64,000 bases of DNA from Cyanophora paradoxa. Its lineage: Eukaryota > Glaucocystophyceae > Cyanophorales > Cyanophoraceae. The stretch spans positions 1-64,000 of the forward strand of contig QPMI01000176.1 in NCBI GenBank assembly GCA_004431415.1. The letters run 5' to 3'. Of the stretch, positions 53,901 through 64,000 are shown one piece after another; positions within the stretch are counted from its first letter, which is position 1; every line of letters begins with the position of its first letter. Position numbers and translations under genes: made by a program. The notes under the pieces are model-generated. The model was not told the DNA's origin. It worked only from the letters and a program-made list of their open reading frames with translations, and made no database searches.

Positions 53901-55525
53901 CATAGCCTTAAGGTATTCCATAAAATCTGGACCAATGTCGCCCCAGAAAGTACTATAAAATTCAGGTACTAAACCATCAAGTCCAGGGGATTTTCTAAGC
54001 CCAGATATATCCTTAAACGATTGCAACAATTCATAGGCGGCCAGTGGGGTATCAAGATCCACGGCCTCCCGCGGAATGAGTTTATAAGGCGCATACAGTG
54101 ACGCACATTCAGCCCGTTCATCACGATGCGCCGCCACCACACTTTGAGCTTGCTGACCATCGTATAAATCAGCGAAATGAGCTGCCGACAACGTCATAAG
54201 CACAAAGGGATTATCAGAAGCATAAGAGGGATCCGGGGTGTTGGCCGGCCGGAGTTTATTCTCACATCCGGTCTCCTGCTCAGCAGTTCCGAAATAATGA
54301 GTGAAAAACTCCCGCCTCGATGTGGCCTCGTTCTGACTTGAGAATAGCGAGTCAGCTTGAACGGCAGCCCTACACACTTGAGGCATGCGCTCCCGCAGCT
54401 CTCTATAAAGAGCAGAGCGGCCACTCAAGAAACTGTCCCGTAAGATCTCGCCCTGCGAATAGGCGGTGATGAGACGTTCGAGACGTTTCATAGCAGACCA
54501 GTAAGCCGACTTATTCTTGCGCCGCTCAGTCGACTCCCACGCAGAGAGAGCAGTCTGTAGATACCGTTTAAGAGCTTCGAAGCGAAGAATAGAATCGGAT
54601 GCAGGCGAAGGCCACTCAGCACGCCACATCTGAAAAACCTTCCGAATTTCAGCGAGATACGCTGGGTTCTTCCCATAAAGGTCCCATCGCATCTTCCAGC
54701 GACCCGGCCCACGCTGATGAACTGGAGGGGACAGCGTGAGTTGAACTCCAATGTGATCAGAAAGAGGCCTATCAAGATGTCTGGAAGTGTATTTCATCCA
54801 TGGGACGAGCACTGGGTTCCATGCGAGTAGGGATTGAGAGACAAAGAAATAATCTAGACGAGATTCGACGGCCCCCGAGGCTGCCTGGGCATTAGTCCGA
54901 TAAAACGTTTTAAATCGATTAGACCGGCGCTCATCCGTACAAAGCGATGCAACATCCTGGAGTTGATATTGCGAGCAAACCGCTTCAAAGGATGCAGGGG
55001 GCAAAACCCGCCCCGAAGTACTGTTCGCGTCAGAAGGCAAAAGGTGAAAGTTAAAATCACCACATAAGATTAAATGGGACCCCACAGGAACGACCGACTC
55101 CAGAGTATGACACAATGTCTCGTAGAAGCCTAACCGTTCAGCATCCTGAACAGGTGCGTAAATGTTGCACAGGTAAATATTTACAGTTCCAGAGCGCAAC
55201 AGGAACAGCTGCAGCCGGGAACTCTGTGCAGGAGCTAGCGAGGTAATGCTAAATCGCTTATTAGGGAAGAGAGTAGCTACACCTTGACTGGCAACTTCTG
55301 GATTGAAAGCCCAGTACGAAGGGTAGCCCCCCACTTGCCTTTCAGAAAAGCAGCGTCTACTTTACTCGATACGTGAGTTTCCTGTAAACAAACTATGGAT
55401 TTGCGAGACTGTTCACGAGCACACTTAAGGAGATAATCAACGTGGTGCATACCAAGTGAAGCACAGAAGCTTGTGTCTCCTACTAATTTCCCTGCAACGT
55501 TCAGGGAGACAATATTGATGGCCAT
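50964..55525 (-). mobile_element. Non-LTR retrotransposon (LINE), ORF2 region
   Basis: The minus strand encodes an apurinic-type endonuclease, a reverse transcriptase and a Cys/His motif in the order of L1/Tx1-like LINE ORF2 proteins. Base composition (about 47% GC) differs from host genes. The reading frame is broken in about four places. No ORF1 is evident upstream on this strand (55.5-56.5 kb). The 3' end shares the CCCCGGGGTAACGACTTCGA motif with the block at 50.7 kb. Confidence 0.9.
50964..55525 (-). pseudogene. LINE ORF2: endonuclease / reverse transcriptase, frame-broken
   Basis: ATG at 55523-55525 opens MAINIVSLNVAGKLVGDTSF. LQETHV (metal-binding Glu), IYAPV, LCGDFNFHL, RLDYFFVS and SDHIGV mark the endonuclease (about 54730-55525). 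The reverse transcriptase (about 53150-53960) shows PIPKPGTD, RPIALSNV, FLDFSKAYDRVNWEFL, RCGVRQGGPLSPYLY and the catalytic FADD (LQFADDTVP). A C-terminal CRAC-NDGQHRSVRHVFFDC zinc-knuckle-like motif lies near 51700. The protein would be about 1500 residues. Frames shift near 55330 (a run of six G where seven would keep frame), 52630, 52400 and 52120. The catalytic residues seen are intact, so this is a recent copy or carries sequencing indels. Stop at 50964. Confidence 0.85.
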
Positions 55526-56537
55526 AGTATGATCACGGTGGTTTAAAGAATCCAGAGAAAACTATGTACAAGCTTAAATTGAAGAAGGGCAAAATACGAG
55601 ACGACCCTACTTGCCAGTGCCAGAACCGGCACCAGTGCCAGAACCGGCACCCCGAACGCGTGTTGGAATTGTACGGCCGGCGGCAGCGATCTGCATGTTC
55701 GTCATCTCCGTGGGCAGGCCAGCGGGCTGCGCTCAGAAACAAGGTGAGGGCGAGTTGAAAAAAGTAATAAGAGTGCCAATTTATGAGATGTCTATGCATC
55801 GTATTTAAACAGTAATCCAGTTTTAAAGCCCAGATCAGAACAATTGCAAGTTCAAGGTGCCGCAGCTGCAGCGCAGCCTTGGCATCATGCCGCAGCTGCA
55901 GTGCAGCTTTGGCAGTCCACAACCCCAACTGCAGCGCAGCCGGGGGGGCCACCAACTGTACACCCCTATTAGATCTGAACAAAAAGAAAGAGCTCACCGG
56001 GTCTATAGCCATGTCCGAAGGGCCGCCAGCGGAGCCAGAGGGGGCGGGAGGTGCGGCAGAGGCCTTCCCGGCCCGGGCTTGGAGAATGGCCTGAAGGGGG
56101 AAGACAATGCGGTGGGCAGGCTTGGAGAGCTGTCCGTCAGGCCGTGGTGCATCAACTTGGCATAAATTAAATGCGTCGCTTCCACTAGTGTCCGTATTTA
56201 AAATTTCGCGCCGCTCGCCGAGTCGATCACTAGAGCTTCTAGATATCGATGGCCTATTTTTCTCCACCTGCCAGGCTGCCGCAGTGCCTTCGATTTTCCC
56301 CCATGGCCAAGCCTGGCAAGCTCGTATATCGAAATTTTGGCTGCATGCCACGCACACGCACTTCGAATACCCTGGTTTCGAAAAGGCCCCGCTGCCGAAC
56401 ATTCAATGAAATTCGATTCGTGCCTCAGAGAGTGCCGTGGAATCCGACGAGCCTGTGAATGAACGGGAGGGGCTTGATTGTGAACTGGGGGTGCTGGCGG
56501 GTCGGGCCGGCGGGGGGCACGGGCCGGCGCGGCCGGG
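55526..56537. other. LINE 5' flank and gene-free spacer
   Basis: It contains a tandem TGCCAGAACCGGCACC (about 55617-55652) and three imperfect copies of a CCGCAGCTGCAG(C/T)GCAGC unit (about 55860-55942). A long open frame on the minus strand (55533-56402) has low-complexity features but no recognised domain. It could be decayed 5' UTR or ORF1 sequence. Confidence 0.4.
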
Positions 56538-58757
56538 CTACAGGTTGAACTTGCTCCTTGCCTGGTGCGAGGCCCGCTGCGCCTCCTGCCGCCCCCTCGC
56601 GCCCGCCGCCCGCGGCCCGCGGCCCGGGGGGCGAGCGCCCGCGCACCTGGGCGGCGTACGAGGCGAAGGCCTGGCGGCGGCGGCGGCGCCGAGTCGGGCG
56701 GGCGATCTCGAGGAGGCGAAGGGAGGGGAGGGGCGGGGCGGGGGCTCGCGCACGTCGATGAGGCCGCGGACCTGGGCGCGGCTGAGGCGGAGGATGCGCG
56801 TGTTGTCCGGCAGCACGTGCCGCCACACCGCCTCCGGCATCGGCGGGAACTGCCCACGCCCCGGCTCTCCAGGGGCGGGGGGCGGGGCGGGGGGCATGCG
56901 CGCGCGCCTCGTAGAAGGTCTGGACGTAGATCTGGGCGGGGAAGGGGCTCCGTCGCCTCCTGGGAGCTGCTGCCGCCGCCGCGGCAGGAGCGGCGGCGGC
57001 AGCAGCAGCAGCGGCGGCGGCGGCGGCGGCGGGCGCGGGGCGGCGCCCGGGGGCCGGGGCCGGGGCCGCTGGGGAGGGCCCGAGGGGCGGGCTGGAGGGC
57101 TCCGGGGGCGAGGGGGCGCCGCCGGAGGCGCCGCTGTCGCCGCTGGCGGGGGCCTGCCCCGAGGAGGCGTCCGACGACTGCGCCGACTGCGACGGTGACG
57201 TCGTCGGCCCGCGCCGCTGCCACGCCTCCGGCTCTGCGCCCCCGCCCCGTCGGCGGCCGCGGCGGCGGGGCGGGGGCGGGGGCGGCGGGCCGAGGTTGTC
57301 GCCGCCGGGGCGGGCCCCCTCGAAGACGCCGTGCAGCACGCGCTCAGTGAAATTGAACAGGAAGACCGCTGCGCCCCGGCCCGCCGCGGACGGTTGGAGT
57401 GATTGCCGTACCCCCAGGACAGGGGGTACGATGGAGAGGGCACCGGTGCGGCCGGGGACGATGCTCTGGACGGTGGGGAGGTACTGGCGCGGGAGCCCGA
57501 AGAGGCGCCTGCGGGGGGCGCGCCCTCGTCGGCCCCGGCCGCGGCGGCGGGGCGCGCGGGGGGCGGAGGGCGGCGGACCGGCGGAAGCACTCGTCGATGG
57601 TCTCCGACGTGCACCCGAAGATGACGCCCGCCGCCGGCTCCGACCGCCGGAACGGCCCCTCCCCGCTCCCGTGCCCGCCGTGGAACGCGGCGGGGGGGCC
57701 CGCGCCGCCGCCGCCGCCGCCGCCGCCGAAGCCGCTGCGCGCGAGGAGGGTTGGAGGGCAGCGGCACGGCGAGGGGCGCACGGGCACGCGCACCCTCCTC
57801 GAGCCCGGAGAGCGGGGCCGCGGCGGGGCGCGGCAGCGACAGGCCCCTCCAGCGCCGGCGGCGCTCCCGCGCGACTGCCGGCCGCGGCTGCTCCGCCGCG
57901 CGCCGCCGAGGGGCGAGCCGGCCTGGGCGGCGGCCGCGGAGAGGATGTGCTGGCCATGGGACGAACCGGCCGGCGCGGGTTGCTGCGAGGGCGCGTGCTG
58001 CACGAGCGGGATGTGGTACTGCCAGGAGCATCAGATGTCGATCAGAAGCGCGCAAAGGAGAGAGGAGAGGCCGCGCAGGCGCGCGCGCACCGGGACGTGG
58101 ACGGGGGCCCCCTGGTGCTGCATCGCGGAGGCGTCGATCGCGTACATCGCGCCCATTGGTGGCTGCAAATGATAAATATCCTCGACACGCAAGTGCGGGA
58201 GCGCCGATCGCACCGCGAGCGCAGCGTGGCTCGCTGCGATGTTGAATCCTGCGAAGGCCTGCGCCATCGGGTCCGGCAGAAAGCCGGGCATCGTAGGCCA
58301 GAGAGCTGCGGGAAAACAAGTGTTCGCGGCACATGCATACGGAGGGAGTCTAGATCTGTCGCGACGTGGAATTCGAAAGGATCGCACCGAGGTGCGACGG
58401 GTCCGGTCCCGCGCCCGACGCGGGGACGAAGAAGGACATCGGCATGTGCGCGTGCATTCCGTGCTCGGCCTCCGGAATGAACTGGTTGAAGCCTCCCGCG
58501 GAGCCGTGCCCGTTTGCGTCGTGCGTGTCGCCGCCCTGGCGCCGGCGCCGGCCACGGCATCAGCAAGCCCCAGGCGGACGACGGGAGCGCGTTCGCGCGT
58601 TCGCGCAATATGGAAAAGCGAAAGAGATTGCGCTGCGAGCGGGGCGAAGGAGTGCAGGCCACAGACGGACCCGCGGCGCCGCCTCCCAGCCAGGGAAGCG
58701 CAGAGCGTGCTCGCTGGGAAGCGGGAGGTCGGCTTCCTCTCTCGGAGAAGTCCTCAT
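56538..58757 (-). CDS. DCD (development and cell death) domain protein
   Basis: Proposed ATG at 58755-58757 (MRTSPREEADLPLPSEHALR) splices in phase to GGDTHDANGHGSAGGFNQFI (exon starting 58535). Next come LWPTMPGFLPDPMAQAFAGF, YHIPLVQHAPSQQPAPAGSS and a Gly-rich linker. The DCD domain is spread over exons at about 57650-56760. Its parts are GVIFGCTSETIDECFRR, LFGLPRQYLPTVQSIVPG, AVFLFNFTERVLHGVFEG, PGGDNL, PFPAQIYVQTFYEA and then RLSRAQVRGLIDV. This matches the DCD order of G-x-I-F-x-C-x-x-x-T-x-x-(E)-C, LFGLP, F-L-F-N, L-(H)-G-(V/I)-F, PFPAQ. The end is TAG at 56538. DCD proteins of plants and algae take part in stress and cell-death responses. The N-terminal Gln/Pro/His-rich region is disordered. 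Confidence 0.78.
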
Positions 58758-58970
58758 GTCGAGCTGCTCGAGTGGGCGCTCCGCGGGGCGGAGCGGGCGG
58801 ATTTGCAGCGGGCGGTACGGGCGGGGAGGACCGCGCTGCTGCGCTGCGCTCGCGGACGCCGCTTCACGCAATTCCGCATCACCACCGGCGCCGTGGGCAT
58901 CGAGCGCTAGCCCTTCGACGATCCTACCTTGCATTTTGGGCGTACCCTTCAACACTGTGTTGTACCCTCC
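58758..58970. promoter_or_regulatory. Divergent spacer between DCD and GAR transformylase genes
   Basis: Only about 213 bases lie between the two proposed start codons, so both promoters would share this space. CGTACCCTTCAACACTGTGT precedes the GART start. No TATA box was seen. Confidence 0.4.
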
Positions 58971-60144
58971 ATGGCCGCCTTCGTCGTGCCCGGCCTAGCG
59001 AGACCACAGGCGGCCCCGTCGACGCTGCATGCACACGAGCGCGTGTGCAGGGCACCGCCGTTGCAGCCGGAGCACCCGCAGAGCGCCCGGAGCACTTCGC
59101 GATTCGAGGCCCTCGGGGCGCGCCGGCGGGGGTTCCTCGGCTCGCGAAACGGCAGCTCGATCTTCGGTTGCCGCGTCATGCTCCGCGATCAGGCCTCCCC
59201 ATGCGGCCGCCGTGACCCCGTCGCGTACGCAACGCCCCTTTAGCTGGAGCGCGCCCCGCGCTGCCGCAGCGCGTCTCCTCACGTGACTGTGCAGGGTGAC
59301 GGCGCAGGCGGGATCCCCGCCAAGCTCCAGCGAGCCGTGCCGGATCGCGGTGCTGATCTCCGGCGGCGGGCGGTCGCTGGAGAACCTGTGCGAGCGGATC
59401 GACGACGGGAGCGTCCCGGCGGAGGTGGCGGTGGTGATCAGCAGCCGAGAGGACGCGTACGGGCTCGTGCGGGCGCAGAAGCGGAACATCCCCACGCACG
59501 TTGTCAACCGAAAGTGCGCCCCCGGGCCGGCCCCGCCGGCGGGCCCTTCGCGGCGCGTGCGAGCGGGGGGCGGGGCAGGGAGTACAAGTCGGGGGAGGAG
59601 TACAGCGAGGCGATCACGCGGCTGGTGGACGCGAGCGGCTGCAACCTCGTCGTCCTCGCCGGCTTCCTCTCCCTCTACCGCGTCCCCCGCCACCTGGAGA
59701 ACCGCGTCATCAACATCCACCCCGCCCTCATCCCCAAGTACTGCGGCAAGGGCTTCTACGGGCACCACGTCCACGAGGCCGTCCTCGCCGGCAACGAGAC
59801 CGTCCGCCCCCCGCGCCCCGCGCGCCCCGCCCCCGCGCCCTCGCCTCGCCCGGGCCCACGCCGCGCAGGTCTCGGGCTGCACGGTCCACTTCTGCGACCT
59901 CGAGTACGACAACGGGCCCATCATCCTCCGCAAGGAGGTCCGCAGCCGCCGCCGTACCCCCCCTCCGCCCCCCCCCCCCTTCCGACGGGTACCCGAGGTG
60001 CCGGTGCTGCCCGGGGACGACGCGGAGGCGCTGGCGGCGCGTGTCTTCGAGGCGGAGAAGGAGGCGCTGCCCGAGGCGGTGCGCCTCTTCGCCCTCGGCC
60101 GCCTCCGCGTCACCGGCGCCCGCGACGTCGAGATCCTCCCCTGA
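58971..60144 (+). CDS. purN: Phosphoribosylglycinamide formyltransferase (GAR transformylase, PurN-type)
   Basis: Exon 1 (58971-59224) opens MAAFVVPGLARPQAAPSTLH, an Ala/Arg/Ser-rich leader suited to a plastid or mitochondrial transit peptide. It joins in phase 2 to exon 2 at 59295 (VTAQAGSPPSSSEPCRIAVL). The enzyme follows: ISGGGRSLENLCERIDDG (phosphate-binding loop), VVISSREDAYGLVRAQKR, SGEEYSEAITRLVDASGCNL, LVVLAGFLSLYRVP, VINIHPALIPKY (catalytic Asn and His), GCTVHFCDLEYDNGPIIL (catalytic Asp in YDNGPI), VPVLPGDDAEALAARVFEAE and EAVRLFALGRLRV. The stop is TGA at 60142-60144. It transfers formyl from 10-formyl-tetrahydrofolate to GAR in purine synthesis. It is a stand-alone enzyme, unlike the animal trifunctional protein. 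About three introns of 70-100 bases interrupt it. Confidence 0.92.
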
Positions 60145-60987
60145 GCCCCGCCCCGCCCCCCGCCCCGCCCCCCGCCCAGCGGGCAGCCATAGCTAGCTAG
60201 CCGAGCAGGCCGCTCCCCTCCAAGCTCGAAGCGACGCCATCGCACCGCATCGCGGGGCGCCTGCGCGGCGGCCCCTGCCGCCGGGCCACGCGCACGGGCC
60301 ACGATAGCCATCGCGTGTCAGACGGGGCTAGCACTGGATCGGCGTCACGATCGTGATCGAGCCCCGGCTATAGCCGCTACATCGGATGCAACATCAGCGG
60401 TCGCGTGCACGCGCACGTTTCTCATTGAATCAGAAGAAAGCGTTGCATTGATAAACGAAAATGTGTGTCATTAAGTCACAGATACTGATACTCCCTATAA
60501 ATCAGAGGCCGGCGCGGCGCTGGGCTGTGGCCGGCGCCATATATACATGTACATGTGTATGCCAGAGACTTCGATAAGGAAGGACTTCGAATGGATCCGT
60601 GATCTAGACATCGTATTCTCCCCGATCGCGAGACTCGGAGATCTCAAGTCGCAAATAGGAAGCTTGAACTACGCACTATGAATACCGATTTCAGAAACTC
60701 AGGACGCTCGCAATGAGCAGCCTTGAATTGAACTACGCACTATCATATACAGTATGGAAGCAAATTGGAAGCTTGAATTGAACTACGCACTAAGAATACC
60801 GATTTCAAACTCAGGACGCTCGCAATGAGGAGCCTTAATTCTTCGCAAGCTTTATAGATCTAGATAGATTACATATATGTGGAAACATCGAATTCGACTG
60901 CCGCAGTGCTACAGTCCAGTATGATAATGATACAAGATCTGGAATATTGATCACGAGGCGCTCTCAGTCTTGAAGCCACGATCAAGA
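60145..60987. other. Gene-free spacer with an imperfect direct repeat
   Basis: A roughly 75-100 base block with AACTACGCACTA, AATACCGATTTCA, ACTCAGGACGCTCGCAATGA and GAGCCTT occurs at about 60657-60733 and again at about 60770-60838. Composition is A+T-rich. It contains no gene and lies between convergent genes. Confidence 0.6.
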
Positions 60988-63954
60988 CTAGTTGAGGGCG
61001 AGAGAGGGCGAGGCGGCGGCGGGGGCGGCGGTGGAGGGTCGGACGGCAAAGGTGACGGAGCGGCGCAGGGGCGGGAGCGGCCGCGTGCTCCGCGCCCCGC
61101 GGCCCGCCTCGGGGGCCCCCTCGGCGGCGGGGCCGGGCCTCCCGTTCGCCGCCTCCCGCTCGACGGCCGCCGGCGAGGAGCGGGCCGGGGCGAGCGAGTC
61201 CCGCACCCGATCGCCGCCCGCGGCCCGCTGCAGGCTCAGAGCCGGGGGCGGGCTCGAGCCGCCTCCGTCGCCGCCGGCCACCAGGGGCGAGACCTGCGGT
61301 CGGGGCATCGTCCTGCGGGGGGCGGGGTCAGCCTCGCCGGCGCCGGGGCGCGGAGGATCAGAGGGGGCCCCAAGCCGGGGCGCACTTGCTGCGGGGGAGG
61401 AAGCGGCCCCTGCTTGCGCTGGCGCCGGCGGTCGGGCTGGCGCCGGAGGGCGGGTCGATGGCGGGGAGGCGCGGGGTGCCCGACCGCGGGCTCCCGGACT
61501 CGGCAGAAGGCGAGAGGGGGCTCCGCGGGCCCGGCGGCGAGGTGCCCGAGGGGAGCTGCAGGCCGGGGGGCGCGCGGTGGGAGAGGCGCGCCGAGCGGGC
61601 CCCGGAGCCCGGGGCCTCCATCGGGCGCGAGAGCTCGCCGTCCAGCACAAAGTGGAGCGCGCAGCGGCCCGGCGGGGCCCCGGCCCCGGCGCCGGCCCGG
61701 CGGCGGCGGCGCAGGCGGCGGCGAGCCCGGCGCCGGGCTGGACGCGCCACCGGACGGAGACGAAGGCGCCGGCCTTGGGCAGCATGATCTGCGGCGCGGG
61801 GCGGGGCGGGGCGGGGCGGGCCCGGGGCGTCAGGCGGAGGGGGGCGAGGCGAGCGGGGCGGGGGCACCGGCGAGCCGTTGGCGGAGGCCTCGAACAGCGC
61901 GATCGAGTCGTCGGGGTACCTGCCGGTCCCGGCCCGCACCCGTGGGCGGGTGTCGGGGGCGGCCGAGCGGGGGGCGGGGGATATTTGTTCGCACGGGTCG
62001 AAGTCGGAGGCGTACACCGCGAGGCTCCACCCCGCCGGCAGCGCGCCCTCGGGCCTCTGCGGGGGCCGGGGCGGGGCGCGCCTCAGCCGCCCGCGCGAGG
62101 AGATCGGGCTCGAGGGGGGCGCGGGCGGGGGCGGACGGAGAGGGAGATGAGGACGGGGCGGGAGAAGTCGGCGTGGTGGCTGCCGACGCCCCGCGTCAGC
62201 CGAGCCGGCTCGACCCTCCCGGCAGGCCGGGGCCGGGGCGGGAAAGCTCGGGGCGCCTGGGGTTCCCGCAGACGAAGTAGCGGGCGGCCTTGGGGTCGAG
62301 GGGGAGCTCCACGTCCGCCCGCCTGCGCCCCCGCCGCCCCTCAGCGCCCCGGCCCGAGCCCCGACGCGGACCCGGCGCGGGGCCGGGCGGGGGCGCACCT
62401 GCCGAGCTCCACGGCGACCTGCGGCGCGGCGAAGGCCCTCACCTCGTACCGCAGCAGCTGGCCCGGGCCGCCACCAGCGCTGCCCGCCCGAGGCAAGTGA
62501 GCGCCGATCGCGGGCCGGGCGGGGCGCGCGCGGGGCCGGGGGCGGCGGGCACAGAAGAACAGGGGGTGATCGCGCTCGGCGGCGGGGCCGGAGGCGGCGG
62601 GGGGCACGACGAGGCGCATGGGGCCGGGGGGGGCGGCGGCGCCCTCCCCGGGGGCCTCGACGTGGAGCGACCACTCGTGGGCCCCCTGCGCGCGCGCGCG
62701 CGCGCGCGAGGGAGGGCTCGAGGGTGAGGGGGGAGTTGGAGCGGGGAGAAGAAGGTGGAGCTTTTATCGGGCGAGGGGAGCTCGAGCGGGGGGCGGCTGG
62801 CACGGGGCACCTCGCCGGGGGCCCGCGCCACGCGGCTCGCGAAGACGTCGACCGCCCCCGAGCGCACCCCGACCGTCACCACCGCCTGCCCGCATCGCAG
62901 CCGCCGTCAGATCGGCCGCCGGGCCGGGCCTGCTCGTGATTGTGCGGGGGCCGGCTGACCGAGGAGCCCGGGGGGACGATGACCGCGAAGTCGCGCCTCA
63001 TGCCGCCGGGGAGGTCCCCGCTCGCCGGCTCCTCGTGCTTCAGCACTGCCCGCGCCCCTTAGCCCACGCATCTCCGCAGGGGTCTTTCCAACAATTAGAA
63101 ATCGAAGCGAGCGTACCGGCGTGCTCGGGGTACAGTTCCTCGGGGGTCAGCGGCGCCGGGGCGGGGGCCACGCGATCGCGATCTGAGGGGCCCGCGTTCA
63201 GAACTAGAGCTCGATCGCGAGAGCGACTTCTAGATAAAATATTCGAAAGCTAGCTTAAGCTTCACGATCAAAAGCGTGGAAATCTTGAGGATCGATATCG
63301 GTTCTTGAGAGGGTCTAAGGCGAGGTTCCGCAGCTGCAGGTGGCGCCGGCGGCGCAGCAAATAAAATATTTTTTTGGAATGCGCACCCTCGCCGCCGCTC
63401 TCGTAGTCCGTGGCCGAGCCGCTGAGCCTTCCGCGGCGGAAGCTGCGCCTGTAGCTGCGGATGAAGCTGTGCCGCGCGGTGCCGGTGCCGAAGGAGGCGG
63501 CGGCCGCCGCGTCGGCCTTCGCGTTGAGGGCGGCGCGGGCCGAGGGCGGGTTGCCCGCGCCGGGGAGCGGCGAGCCGGCCGGGGAGGCGCTCGAGGCGCT
63601 CGAGTCCGGGCCGGGGTCCGCCGCGAGGCCCGCCAGCACGCCCCGCCGGAAGCTCAGGCTCGGCGCGATCCGCCCCCGAAGGCTCCCGCTCGAGCGCTCC
63701 GTCTCCGCCGCCGGCGGGGGCGTGTGCGCATGCGTGGGCGCGGCAGGCTCGGCGGCCGCGGTCGGAGGCAGCCGCGGCGAGACCGACGGCTGGGGACGGG
63801 GCAGGAACGCGGCGAGCTCGCGGTCGAGCTGCAGGTCCGGGCTCCCGCGGAGGGCCGCCCCCGGGTTGATCAGGGCGAAGCGTCCGGCCCCAGGCGTCAG
63901 GCGGCCCGTCGAAGGCGGGGCGACGAGCGCGACGGCGTCGCGCTCAGCGGGCAT
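60988..63954 (-). CDS. Protein with PPC-like beta-sandwich segments, function unknown
   Basis: ATG at 63952-63954 opens MPAERDAVALVAPPSTGRLT. A Ser/Arg-rich region (SFIRSYRRSFRRGRLSGSAT, DYESGGE) splices in phase to DRDRVAPAPAPLTPEELYPE, then VLKHEEPASGDLPGGMRRDF, AVIVPPGSS and AVVTVGVRSGAVDVFASRVA. Later exons give GPMRLVVPPAASG, LLRYEVRAFAAPQVAVELG, DVELPLDPKAARYFVCGNP, ALPAGWSLAVYASDFDP, RYPDDSIALFEASANGSPV, LPKAGAFVSVRWRV and LHFVLDGELSRPMEAP. A Ser/Pro-rich end follows, with TAG at 60988-60990. The strands around VTVGVRSGAVDVFASR recall PPC domains, which usually read VTVxxxSGDxDLYV. The gene resembles the 20.4-24.5 kb gene in this respect. No catalytic motif was seen, and the function is unassigned. 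Confidence 0.5.
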
Positions 63955-64000
63955 GGCTACCGTACGCGTACGCGTCGACACGTCGGCGGCTGCCGAAGCT
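63955..64000. other. 5' flank of the last gene, cut by the window edge
   Basis: The frame remains open upstream through a GTG (TACGCGTACGCGTCGAC on the plus strand), so a further 5' exon cannot be excluded. Confidence 0.3.

Overview
The window looks like nuclear DNA of a GC-rich unicellular eukaryote, most likely an alga. Genes are split by many short introns (about 50-130 bases) that are extremely C-rich on the coding strand. They start GTGCG or GTACC, occasionally GC, and end GCAG. Exons lie well above 70% GC, while gene-free stretches fall to about 50%. There are no bacterial operons, Shine-Dalgarno sites or CRISPR arrays. A DCD (development and cell death) domain gene, a soluble-type adenylyl cyclase, a single-domain GAR transformylase and a non-LTR retrotransposon fit a photosynthetic or algal-grade protist. 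A haptophyte, glaucophyte, pelagophyte or green lineage cannot be separated from this sequence alone.

Layout. 1-5085 (+): 3' part of a pentapeptide-repeat/WD40 protein with a Gln/Gly/Tyr-rich tail. 5732-6884 (-): small NTF2/SnoaL-like protein. About 7369-18507 (+): a very large soluble adenylyl cyclase (ADCY10-type) gene with two class III cyclase domains, a P-loop ATPase and a long helical-repeat tail. 18508-20435: gene-free. 20436-24492 (-): large protein with PPC-like beta-sandwich segments. 24924-26487 (+): mitochondrial carrier. 26777-28243 (-): DUF2358 (C6orf136-like) protein. 28670-30567 (-): F-box/LRR protein. 31021-37204 (+): IQ-motif, armadillo-like, Ser/Pro-rich protein.

37.8-55.5 kb is a transposon and satellite island. 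It holds a zinc-finger ORF1-like reading frame followed by a stem-loop and A-tract, a palindrome of GTTACCCCGGGGTAAC motifs, and three unrelated tandem arrays (231, 122 and about 490 bp units). It also holds a duplicated 1.6 kb segment with an inverted fragment, a gag-like relic, and a frame-broken non-LTR retrotransposon ORF2 (endonuclease plus reverse transcriptase). Genes resume with a DCD-domain protein (56538-58757, -), GAR transformylase (58971-60144, +) and a second PPC-like protein (60988-63954, -).

The genes do not form one pathway. Four pairs are divergent across short gaps (6.9-7.4, 24.5-24.9, 30.6-31.0 and 58.8-59.0 kb), suggesting compact shared promoters. Exon joins given here were made by eye from reading-frame continuity and splice dinucleotides. 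Gene ends marked by a stop codon are firmer than 5' ends. Several frame changes without a plausible intron may be homopolymer errors in the assembly.
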